From NCBI GenBank assembly GCA_035560935.1, contig DATMYQ010000331.1, positions 1-10,980 of the forward strand: DNA of 10,980 bases, read 5' to 3'. The translations under genes and the position numbers were made by a program. The DNA comes from DATMYQ01 sp035560935 (GTDB taxonomy: Bacteria; Bacillota; Negativicutes; Sporomusales; Sporomusaceae). This document shows positions 1-6,387 of the stretch, piece after piece (position 1 is the stretch's first letter; each line of letters begins with the position of its first letter). Below the pieces are notes generated by a model. It searched no databases. It worked only from the letters and a program-made list of their open reading frames with translations, and was not told the origin of the DNA.

Positions 1-393
1 ACAAGCAATTCCGCAAAAAATAATGTATTCATCGCCAACTATTAACTAACCAGTGCCATTATAGCAAACTTTCAGATTTGAAGTGACAATTATCGCCTAG
101 CATGCAAAAAGCGCTACCTATCATTCTAATTTTTAAACCTAAAATAAAAACACCAGCAGTTTATTCTGATTTAACAAAACAAACCGTGGTGTCCGTGGCA
201 CTATCATCCATTGCAACACTATGCAAGGATCGTGATCCAGGATCGGCCGTGGGCACTTCTAGCAGGGCGCAATTTCACCCCGACTGTCCGCAAAATTCTA
301 TTCTCTTTTTGATTTACTGCATTAGGTTCGACACAAACCCTTGGTTTCCTTCCACGACATGAACCCTTGCAAAAGTTATTATTTGAACGTTTT
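1..393. other. Intergenic stretch downstream of rex, no supported gene
   Basis: I see no convincing gene here. The only open frame of note (102-362, plus strand) has no ribosome binding site and no recognisable domain. The stretch holds small palindromes, GGATC-GT-GATCC at 227-238 followed by GATCC-A-GGATC, and an imperfect 14-base direct repeat read on the minus strand just past rex (AAGGGTTCATGTCG and AAGGGTTTGTGTCG, 12 of 14 identical). No hairpin followed by a T-run, as expected of a rex terminator, could be found by eye. Confidence 0.5.
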
Positions 394-1029
394 CTACACG
401 GTTTCCCGCGACAGATAATAAGAGATACTGCTCAAGCCCACGGAAAGATCTTCACTGACGATATGAATCGAATCCGGCACATGAATTTTTGTGGGTGCAA
501 AATTCCAGATACCTTTCACACCCGCTGTCACAAATTTGTCGGCCACCGCTTGCGCATACTCTGCCGGTACGGTAATGACACCGATCTGAATCTTGTAACG
601 TTCTACAATCTCCGCCAAACGATCCGCATGAAAGATTTCCACTTCGTCAATATATTTGCCAATTTTGTCCTGATCCACATCAAAAATCGCCATGAGTTTA
701 AAGCCCTGCGGCGCAAAATAGCGATAATTCGCCAATGCCCAGCCCAGATGGCCCACACCGACAATCGCCATGTTCCAGGTCCGGTTCAATCCCAAAATCT
801 CTCCGATATTGCGCATCAATTCCCGTACATAATAGCCTACACCTTTTTTCCCAAATTCACCAAACGCCGACAGATCTTTGCGAATTTGCTCCGGCGTCAC
901 GCCAATACGTCGTCCCAGCTCTTCCGAAGAGATAATTTCCAAGCCTTCTTCTTTACTAACTTTCAGCGTCCGGTAATATAATGGCAACCGATCAATGGTT
1001 GCTTTAGAAATAACGACATTTTCCTTCAC
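394..1029 (-). CDS. rex: Redox-sensing transcriptional repressor Rex
   Basis: Rex is a cytoplasmic homodimeric repressor that reads the NADH/NAD+ ratio. It binds operators resembling TTGTGA-N6-TCACAA and leaves them when NADH binds. The 211 residues are the normal family length. Residues 1-80 form the winged helix, with the family signature RLPLYYR at 14-20, a recognition segment near TPEQIRKDLSAFG (45-57) and GKKGVGY (60-66). Residues 86-211 form the Rossmann fold, with GVGHLG at 91-96 and Asp117 after the second strand, typical of NAD(H) rather than NADP(H). The start is GTG at 1029, supported by AAGGGG ten bases upstream. It is monocistronic: a strong terminator separates it from hndD, and it has its own sigma-H-like promoter (1112-1140). 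Its likely target is the Rex box ahead of the hydrogenase operon (9751-9768). The identification is firm; the regulon is inferred. Confidence 0.97.
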   Translation of the reverse strand: MKENVVISKATIDRLPLYYRTLKVSKEEGLEIISSEELGRRIGVTPEQIRKDLSAFGEFGKKGVGYYVRELMRNIGEILGLNRTWNMAIVGVGHLGWALANYRYFAPQGFKLMAIFDVDQDKIGKYIDEVEIFHADRLAEIVERYKIQIGVITVPAEYAQAVADKFVTAGVKGIWNFAPTKIHVPDSIHIVSEDLSVGLSSISYYLSRETV

Positions 1030-1056
1030 CTGAGCAACGCCCCTTACAATATATTT

Positions 1057-1079
1057 GATCGCCGGCAGTCCCGGCTATC
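1057..1079 (-). other. Hairpin in the rex 5' leader
   Basis: GCCGG (1061-1065) and CCGGC (1071-1075) pair around a 5-base loop, and GAT/ATC outside extend the stem past one mismatch. It lies in the predicted rex leader, about 10 bases upstream of the rex Shine-Dalgarno. No T-run follows, so it is not an obvious terminator. It could stabilise the mRNA or affect translation; no known riboswitch is recognised. Confidence 0.4.
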
Positions 1080-1111
1080 GGACTTTATAGCATCTTTCTG
1101 CATAGTGAAGT

Positions 1112-1140
1112 ATATTCGCAATTTATTTTCGAATCCCTGC
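1112..1140 (-). promoter_or_regulatory. Sigma-H-like promoter of rex
   Basis: Read on the minus strand, GCAGGGATT (1132-1140) and TGCGAATAT (1112-1120) are separated by exactly 11 bases. The Bacillus sigma-H consensus is RnAGGAwww-N11/12-RnnGAATww. Here there is one mismatch in the -35 (AGGG for AGGA) and T instead of a purine at the first -10 position. The predicted start near 1103 gives a leader of about 75 bases. The same layout occurs upstream of the hydrogenase operon, which strengthens the call. Confidence 0.5.
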
Positions 1141-1154
1141 TGCCATGAGGAAAC

Positions 1155-1173
1155 TTGTATAATATTTTCACAT
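1155..1173. promoter_or_regulatory. Weak Rex-box-like palindrome upstream of rex
   Basis: The plus strand reads TTGTATAATATTTTCACAT. The halves resemble TTGTGA and TCACAA, but the spacer is 7 instead of 6 and each half has a mismatch. It lies about 15 bases upstream of the sigma-H-like -35. It could be a degenerate operator for rex autoregulation, or simply an AT-rich -10 region (TATACA on the minus strand). Low confidence. Confidence 0.2.
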
Positions 1174-1250
1174 ACAGCGCATAAAAGTACCGCTTAATAT
1201 GATAGGCGGTTAAAGAAAAACCCTCCGAAATCATTATGCAGATAAATGAA

Positions 1251-1298
1251 AATGAAAACAGCTGGTCGCCGCAAATACGGCGACCAGCTGTTTTCATT
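1251..1298 (-). terminator. Strong intrinsic terminator of the hydrogenase operon
   Basis: A perfect 21-bp inverted repeat (1251-1271 and 1278-1298) with a 6-base loop begins 6 bases past the hndD stop. The core is GC-rich (ACAGCTGGTCGCCG) and is flanked by A/T arms, so the minus-strand transcript ends in a T-rich run. It should end the operon and separate hndD from rex. Because the arms are A-rich at one end and T-rich at the other, it may also work from the opposite side. Confidence 0.9.
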
Positions 1299-1303
1299 CG
1301 TTT

Positions 1304-3034
1304 TTAGCGTTTTTGTGCGTGATAATGGGTATGCAACAAGTGATGGGATTTTTCTCCCAACGGCTTACCCAAATAGGTGTCGTATAATTCTTTCACTGCC
1401 GGATTGTCATGAGACTTACGCAATGCGGAGTTGGTGTCGCATTGATAGAGTCCGTCCATGCGTTTCTTCTTATCATCCAGGCAGGTGCTGATGGGCTGAC
1501 CGCCGCCGCCGGAGCAGCCGCCGGGGCAGGCCATGATTTCGATGAAGTGATAATCAGCTTCACCGGCGCGGATTTTGTCCAAAATCACACGGGCGTTAGC
1601 CAGAGTATGAGCGATGGCCACTTTAACCGTCAGGCCTTCTTTGAGAGGAATGGCCGCTTCTTTAATGCCGGCCAGGCCACGGACGTTTTGGAATTCGATG
1701 TTTTCCAGCTCTTTGCCGGTAACCACTTTGGCCACGGTCCGCAAAGCGGCTTCCATTACGCCGCCGCTGGCGCCGAAGATGACGCCGGCGCCGGTGGCAA
1801 TTCCCATCGGAGCGTCAAATTCTTCTTCTTTAATAGTCTTGAAATCGATACCAGCTTCCCGGATCATCCGGCCCAACTCACGGGTGGTCAGTACATAATC
1901 GACATCCTGATAGCCGCTGGAGTTCATTTCCGGACGGGCCGCCTCCGCTTTCTTGGCAGTACAAGGCATAATGGACACGGAAACGATATCTTTCGGGTCC
2001 ACGCCAGCCTTTTGAGCATAGTAGGTTTTTACCACCGCGCCGAACATCTGCTGCGGCGATTTAGCCGTGGACAGATGATCCAGCAAATCCGGATAAGTTA
2101 ATTCAATGAAATTGACCCAACCCGGGCTGCAGGAGGTAATCATCGGCAATTTGCCACCATTGGTCAGGCGGTCCAACAGTTCTGACCCTTCTTCCATAAT
2201 GGTCAAATCCGCCGTGAAATCCGTATCAAATACTTTGTCAAAACCCAGACGACGCAGGGAGCTGACCATTTTACCGGTTACAATGCTGCCAACCGGCAGA
2301 TCCAACGCTTCGCCCAAGGCCACACGCACGGCCGGAGCCGTCTGTACTACCACATGCTTGGTCGGATCGCTGATGGCTCTCCAGACAGCGGCGGTGTCAT
2401 CTTTTTCCACAATGGCGCCGGTAGGACAAACAGCGGCACACTGACCGCAATAGGTGCAATTCACTTCGTGCAAGCCTTGGTCAAAGGCCGGCACAACCGT
2501 CGTATCGAAGCCACGGTTGGCAAAAGAGTACACATGAACGCCCTGGCGCTCGCTGCAGGCCCGGATACAGCGGCCGCAGAGAATGCACTTATTCTGGTCA
2601 CGGACCAGCGACGGGTTGGAATCGTCCAACGGCAGACATTTTTTCTCACCGTCAAAACGAACTTCCCGAATACCCAGATCGCCGGCAATATTCTGCAATT
2701 CGCAGGTCAGGTTGCGCTGGCAGGACAGGCAATCGGACGGATGGTTGGCCAGTAAGAGTTCCACCACGGTTTTCCGGGCTTCGCGAACGGCCGGAGTGTT
2801 GGTTTTGATCACCATACCCTCATTGACCGGATATACGCAGGAAGCAATCAGGCTACGCGCGCCCTGCAGTTCAACCACGCATACCCGGCAGGCGCCTTCC
2901 ACGCGCAATTCCGGATGATAACACAGGGTGGGGATCTTGATGCCCTGAGAAGCTGCCGCCTCCAGAACCGACGAGGTTTTGGGCACCTGGACCTTTTGAC
3001 CGTCAATTGTAATATTCACCATTTCTGTAGTCAT
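1304..3034 (-). CDS. hndD: [FeFe] hydrogenase catalytic subunit HndD (HydA-type)
   Basis: This is the H-cluster subunit of a multimeric NAD(P)-linked, probably electron-bifurcating hydrogenase, interconverting 2H+ + 2e- and H2 in the cytoplasm. Its 576 residues match HndD-type proteins. In order: a [2Fe-2S] plant-ferredoxin domain (Cys38, 49, 52, 66); a His-ligated [4Fe-4S] site (His98, Cys102, 105, 111); two [4Fe-4S] motifs (Cys150/153/156/160 and 193/196/199/203); the H-cluster domain with L1 TSCSPGW (300-306), L2 MPCTAKKAE (356-364) and L3 EIMACPGGCSGGGGQP (499-514); and the C-terminal small-subunit-like tail with GKPLGEKSHHLLHTHY. AAAGGGAG eight bases before ATG at 3034 supports the start. 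It is the last gene of the operon, 38 bases after hndC. L1 has Ser where the textbook motif has a second Cys (TSCCP). Confidence 0.97.
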   Translation of the reverse strand: MTTEMVNITIDGQKVQVPKTSSVLEAAASQGIKIPTLCYHPELRVEGACRVCVVELQGARSLIASCVYPVNEGMVIKTNTPAVREARKTVVELLLANHPSDCLSCQRNLTCELQNIAGDLGIREVRFDGEKKCLPLDDSNPSLVRDQNKCILCGRCIRACSERQGVHVYSFANRGFDTTVVPAFDQGLHEVNCTYCGQCAAVCPTGAIVEKDDTAAVWRAISDPTKHVVVQTAPAVRVALGEALDLPVGSIVTGKMVSSLRRLGFDKVFDTDFTADLTIMEEGSELLDRLTNGGKLPMITSCSPGWVNFIELTYPDLLDHLSTAKSPQQMFGAVVKTYYAQKAGVDPKDIVSVSIMPCTAKKAEAARPEMNSSGYQDVDYVLTTRELGRMIREAGIDFKTIKEEEFDAPMGIATGAGVIFGASGGVMEAALRTVAKVVTGKELENIEFQNVRGLAGIKEAAIPLKEGLTVKVAIAHTLANARVILDKIRAGEADYHFIEIMACPGGCSGGGGQPISTCLDDKKKRMDGLYQCDTNSALRKSHDNPAVKELYDTYLGKPLGEKSHHLLHTHYHAQKR

Positions 3035-3072
3035 GTCACCATCTCCCTTTTAGAATCATTCAGCTACAGCGT

Positions 3073-4863
3073 TTATATTCTGGTGACCGCACCAAACTTA
3101 CATTTGGTGAAGCAGACGCCACACTTAATACATTTGGATTGATCCAGTTCATGAACAGCCTTAACGTCACCGGTAATAGCGCCCACCGGACAATTTTTCC
3201 TACACACGCCACAGCCTTTACATTTTTCATCGATGCCATAAGTGATCAGATTGGGGCACGCCAGCGCCGGACAGCGTTTTTCCTTGATGTGGGCTTCATA
3301 TTCATGCCGGAAGTAATGCAGCGTGCTGAGTACCGGATTAGGGGCCGTCTGGCCTAAACCGCACAATGCAGTGGCCTTGATGTTTTTGGCCAGTGTTTCC
3401 AAGAGTTCAATATCGCCTTCCCGTCCATCGCCCTCGGTGATACGGGTCAGGATTTCCAGCATCCGTTTAGTGCCTTCCCGGCAAGGAGTACATTTACCGC
3501 AAGATTCTTCTTTGGTAAAGTTCAAGAAAAAGCGAGCAACATCGACCATACAAGTAGTTTCATCCATGACGACCAGGCCACCGGAACCCATCATCGCTCC
3601 CGCCTGGATCAGGGAGTCATAATCTACCGACAGGTCCAGCAGATGTTCCGGCAGACAGCCGCCGGACGGACCACCGATCTGAACTGCTTTGAACTTTTTA
3701 CCGCCCTGAATGCCGCCACCGATACCAAAGATAATTTCCCGCATGGTAATGCCCATGGGAACTTCCGCCAGACCCGTATTATTGATACGACCGGTCAATG
3801 CAAATACTTTCGTTCCTTTGCTCTTTTCGGTGCCAATCGAAGCATACCAGTCGGCGCCTTTGTTGATGATCTGCGGAACGTTACCAAAGGTTTCTACGTT
3901 ATTGATATTGGTCGGTTTGCCCCACAAACCGGAAATAGCCGGGAACGGAGGACGGGGACGCGGCATGCCGCGTTTGCCTTCAATCGAAGCCAACAGTGCG
4001 GTTTCCTCGCCACAGACGAAAGCGCCGGCGCCCTCTTTAATTTTCAACCGGAAATTAAATTTGCTGCCAAATATATTGTCGCCCAAGAGACCCATGTCTT
4101 CGGCCTGCTTGATCGCAATTTTCAGCCGTTTGATCGCCAGCGGATATTCCGCCCGGACGTACACATAGCCTTCATCGGCGCCGATGGCATAACCGCAAAC
4201 TGCCATGCCTTCAATGACCCGGTGCGGGTCACCTTCCAGCACGCTGCGGTCCATGAACGCGCCGGGGTCGCCCTCGTCAGCATTACAGACAACATATTTC
4301 TTCGTTCCTTTGGCGTTCTTGGTGAACTCCCACTTCATACCCGTGGGGAAACCGCCGCCGCCCCGGCCACGCAGACCGGATTTTTTCATTTCGGCGACCA
4401 CATCGTCCGGCGACATAGTGGTAACGGCTTTGCCCAGCGCCGCATAACCATTCTCGGCAATGTACTCTTCAATGATTTCCGGATTGATATGACCACAGTT
4501 GGCCAGCACCATCCGCATTTGTTTTTTGTAGAAGTCAATTTCAGTGTAATTAGGCACCTTTTCCGCAGTCAGCGGTTCTTTGTACAACAACCGCTCTACG
4601 ATCCGGCCTTTCAGCAGGTGGTTTTCCACCAGTTCCGCCACGTCCTCTTCCTGAACGCGAACATAGAAAGTACCTTCCGGATAAATAATAACCAGCGGAC
4701 CCATTTCGCAGAAGCCGTGACAACCGGTTTCCACCACTTTAATTTCTTTTTCTAAACCATGTTTCGCAATCTCCACCTGTAACGCGGCTTCTACTTTCTT
4801 CGCTCCGGAAGATACGCAGCCGGTACCGGCGCAGAGTAATACATGCGCTCTAACACGTTCCAT
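3073..4863 (-). CDS. hndC: NADH-binding flavoprotein subunit HndC (NuoF/HydB-type)
   Basis: This diaphorase subunit binds FMN and NAD(P)H and passes electrons to the hydrogenase subunit; in HydB homologues it is the bifurcation site. It has 596 residues. The N-terminal thioredoxin-like [2Fe-2S] domain has Cys11, 16, 48 and 52. The NuoF core carries the glycine-rich FMN/NADH loop GRGGGGFPTGMKW (166-178), CNADEGDPGAFMDR (193-206), and the [4Fe-4S] ligands ESCGKCTPC (Cys455, 458, 461) plus Cys501. A CPALAC pair (531, 536) precedes the C-terminal 2x[4Fe-4S] ferredoxin domain (Cys548/551/554/558 and 578/581/584/588), the added module typical of HydB/HndC and absent from Complex I NuoF. GGGAGGGG five bases before ATG at 4863 fixes the start. 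It sits 26 bases after hndB. NAD versus NADP preference cannot be read here. Confidence 0.96.
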   Translation of the reverse strand: MERVRAHVLLCAGTGCVSSGAKKVEAALQVEIAKHGLEKEIKVVETGCHGFCEMGPLVIIYPEGTFYVRVQEEDVAELVENHLLKGRIVERLLYKEPLTAEKVPNYTEIDFYKKQMRMVLANCGHINPEIIEEYIAENGYAALGKAVTTMSPDDVVAEMKKSGLRGRGGGGFPTGMKWEFTKNAKGTKKYVVCNADEGDPGAFMDRSVLEGDPHRVIEGMAVCGYAIGADEGYVYVRAEYPLAIKRLKIAIKQAEDMGLLGDNIFGSKFNFRLKIKEGAGAFVCGEETALLASIEGKRGMPRPRPPFPAISGLWGKPTNINNVETFGNVPQIINKGADWYASIGTEKSKGTKVFALTGRINNTGLAEVPMGITMREIIFGIGGGIQGGKKFKAVQIGGPSGGCLPEHLLDLSVDYDSLIQAGAMMGSGGLVVMDETTCMVDVARFFLNFTKEESCGKCTPCREGTKRMLEILTRITEGDGREGDIELLETLAKNIKATALCGLGQTAPNPVLSTLHYFRHEYEAHIKEKRCPALACPNLITYGIDEKCKGCGVCRKNCPVGAITGDVKAVHELDQSKCIKCGVCFTKCKFGAVTRI

Positions 4864-4889
4864 ATTATCCCCTCCCGTTAATCAAGTGA

Positions 4890-5255
4890 TTAAATATCCA
4901 CCCTACCGACAACCATAGCTTCCACAATCCGTCCGTTGATCACATGCTCTTCAATGATCTTGGGGACATCGGCCGGAGTTACCCGGCCATAGGTAATACG
5001 TTGTTCACCGGGGCGGGCCACATCCAGCAACACTTCCCGTTCACACATACCGATACAGCCGGTTTGACGCACTTTGACGTCTTCGAGTTTCCGGCTGGCA
5101 ATTTCGTCCAATACCGCCGTCATTACCTGGCGGGCGCCGGCAGCGATACCACAGGTTCCCATGCCGACAATAATTTCCGTGCCGCCTTCATGGCGGAGAC
5201 GGTTTTGACCTTGAAGCTGCTCGCGCAGACGTTTCAAATCTTCCACTGTTTTCAT
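4890..5255 (-). CDS. hndB: HndB, thioredoxin-like [2Fe-2S] ferredoxin-type subunit
   Basis: HndB is the small subunit that distinguishes tetrameric HndABCD from trimeric HydABC; it is thought to relay electrons near the flavoprotein. It has 121 residues. After a charged helix (1-25) comes a thioredoxin-like ferredoxin fold with GMGTCGIAAGA (31-41), TGCIGMCE (65-72) and a C-terminal stretch EEHVINGRIVE (102-112) like that after the HndC N-terminal domain, so the two are probably paralogous. Only three cysteines are present (35, 67, 71): the usual CxxxxC pair is reduced to one Cys. A full [2Fe-2S] site would therefore need another ligand or a partner. GGAGG at 5268-5272, inside the tail of the preceding ATPase gene, supports the start, though its 12-base spacing is long. 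Six bases separate the two genes. Confidence 0.88.
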   Translation of the reverse strand: MKTVEDLKRLREQLQGQNRLRHEGGTEIIVGMGTCGIAAGARQVMTAVLDEIASRKLEDVKVRQTGCIGMCEREVLLDVARPGEQRITYGRVTPADVPKIIEEHVINGRIVEAMVVGRVDI

Positions 5256-5260
5256 ATAAA

Positions 5261-5809
5261 CTACACACCTCCATACAGATTTGCGATGTTGACTGTCAGA
5301 TAGTCGTGTAACCAGCCCAAAACATCCGGGTGCGACAAGGGAACATCACCCAATATATCATGCAATTCCAGGGATGATATGGAAAAAGTGCGGCCATTGA
5401 CGGAATGATGATATGTAAAATGAAGTTCGGAATTCGCGACAAGAATCGTCTTAATCGTTTCCACCATATTTCCCAAAGGCGGTCGATCCAGATGGCTGTG
5501 TCGGTACATGGCTTCCACTGTCGTACCTTGACCAGGCACAGAGTCGATATGCAAATATCCGTCACAACGCTTGCTGGACATTTCCATCAACGGCAGGCCC
5601 AAACCAATCCGGCGAGTCGTCCGGGTAGTAATAAACGGATCAATCACCAATTGGCGGATTTTTTCGTCCATCCCCCGACCATTATCCGTAACCCGGATAA
5701 TCAGACGATCGTCACTCCGGTCTTCGATGACTTCCAGTTTCACGGTCGTGGCATTGGCTTCGATAGAATTCTGAACCAAGTCAAGAATGTGTAAAGAAAG
5801 TTCACGCAT
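5261..5809 (-). CDS. Free-standing GHKL (histidine-kinase-type) ATPase
   Basis: This 182-residue cytoplasmic protein has the ATP-binding fold of sensor kinases but no sensor, membrane or His-phosphoacceptor (DHp) domain. The N box is DLVQNSIEA (10-18, Asn14), the G1 box TDNGRGM (41-47), then DPFITTRTTRRIGLGLPL (57-74) as F/G2 boxes and GQGTTVEA (93-100) as the last strand. Residues 110-182 form an extra C-terminal region that I cannot assign. It lies between hndA and hndB with gaps of 5 bases on each side and no clear Shine-Dalgarno, so translation is probably coupled to hndA. It could be a protein kinase, a nucleotide-dependent switch or an assembly factor for the hydrogenase. Similar ATPases occur in hydrogenase operons of other Firmicutes, as I recall. 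The fold is firm, the role is unknown. Confidence 0.85.
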   Translation of the reverse strand: MRELSLHILDLVQNSIEANATTVKLEVIEDRSDDRLIIRVTDNGRGMDEKIRQLVIDPFITTRTTRRIGLGLPLMEMSSKRCDGYLHIDSVPGQGTTVEAMYRHSHLDRPPLGNMVETIKTILVANSELHFTYHHSVNGRTFSISSLELHDILGDVPLSHPDVLGWLHDYLTVNIANLYGGV

Positions 5810-5814
5810 AGCTG

Positions 5815-6330
5815 CTAAGCATATTTGGCTAAAATTTCGGGGATAATTTCCGGCACCAGCCGGCCATGGGTATCATCGTTGACCATCAATACCGGAGCCA
5901 AGCCGCACGCACCAATACAAGCCACTGTTTCCAGAGTGAATTTCAAATCCGGCGTAGTTCCGCCGGCTTTCACTGCCAGTTGATCTTCCAGCGCCTTCAG
6001 AATGTGTTTGGCGCCGCGCACATGACAGGCGGTGCCCTGACAAACCCGGATAATGTTTTTGCCCCGTGGATTCAGATGGAACTGGGCGTAAAAAGTCACA
6101 ACACCATAAATCTGGCTAATCGGTGTGGACATTTTCACGGCAATGTACTCAAGGACGTCTTTCGGCAGATAGCCGTAAGCATTTTGTGCAGCCTGCAGGA
6201 CAGGAATCATTGCGCCTTTGACTCCTTCATACTTGGCCAGTATTTTGTCCAACGGTTCCATGCGTTTGGCGCCACCGTCACCGCCGCCGCAGCAGCAGCA
6301 GTTTTGTTTTTCCTTGTTGTCGCTCTTCAT
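5815..6330 (-). CDS. hndA: HndA, NuoE-like [2Fe-2S] subunit
   Basis: HndA/HydC transfers electrons between the flavoprotein and the hydrogenase subunit. Of 171 residues, about 25-171 are a standard NuoE protein: helical N-half (AAQNAYGYLPKDVLEYIA), YGVVTFYAQF (75-84), and the thioredoxin-like [2Fe-2S] domain with Cys97, Cys102, Cys138 and Cys142 (CQGTAC and CIGAC). The start at 6330 is strongly supported by AAGGAGG seven bases upstream (6338-6344). This start adds a tail with four consecutive cysteines followed by glycines (CCCCGGGDGG, 11-20), encoded by a short TGC/GGC repeat. Starting at Met24 would remove it, but no comparable ribosome site is seen there. It is the first of the hnd structural genes, 57 bases after the PHP gene, in a gap that contains a Rex-box-like site. 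Confidence 0.95.
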   Translation of the reverse strand: MKSDNKEKQNCCCCGGGDGGAKRMEPLDKILAKYEGVKGAMIPVLQAAQNAYGYLPKDVLEYIAVKMSTPISQIYGVVTFYAQFHLNPRGKNIIRVCQGTACHVRGAKHILKALEDQLAVKAGGTTPDLKFTLETVACIGACGLAPVLMVNDDTHGRLVPEIIPEILAKYA

Positions 6331-6342
6331 GTTAATTCCTCC

Positions 6343-6360
6343 TTATGAAAAAATGCACAA
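6343..6360. promoter_or_regulatory. Possible internal Rex operator upstream of hndA
   Basis: The plus strand reads TTATGAAAAAATGCACAA, matching 10 of the 12 defined positions of TTGTGA-N6-TCACAA with the correct 18-base length. Read on the minus strand it is identical at 14 of 18 positions to the stronger box at 9751-9768. It ends against the hndA Shine-Dalgarno. I see no clear promoter here, so it may be a roadblock site or chance in an AT-rich gap. Confidence 0.35.
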
Positions 6361-6387
6361 ACTAAAGTCAGACCCGCCCCTTCGTGG

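Noticed and set aside
285..340. Third possible sigma-H-like promoter (GCAGTAAAT ... GAGAATA, minus strand)
   Set aside because: The spacing between the two elements is only about 5 bases and the -35 has mismatches; not compatible with sigma-H.
102..362. 86-codon plus-strand open frame in the left intergenic stretch
   Set aside because: No ribosome binding site, no domain, odd composition; probably chance.
367..981. 204-codon plus-strand open frame
   Set aside because: Antisense to rex; no independent support.
1085..1297. 70-codon minus-strand open frame between hndD and rex
   Set aside because: Its first codons are the terminator stem itself; the rest is the rex promoter region.
1251..1298. 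Inverted repeat as a mobile-element end or attachment site
   Set aside because: Single perfect hairpin right after a stop codon with T-rich flank; an intrinsic terminator explains it fully.
1409..2101. 230-codon plus-strand open frame
   Set aside because: Antisense to the hndD H-cluster region; no recognisable protein.
3643..4755. Long (370-codon) plus-strand open frame
   Set aside because: It lies entirely antisense to hndC, whose motifs are unmistakable; the frame is a codon-bias shadow rich in Phe, Arg and His.
6270..6301. Starting HndA at Met24 and treating the CCCC stretch as non-coding
   Set aside because: AAGGAGG sits seven bases from ATG 6330, whereas nothing comparable precedes codon 24.
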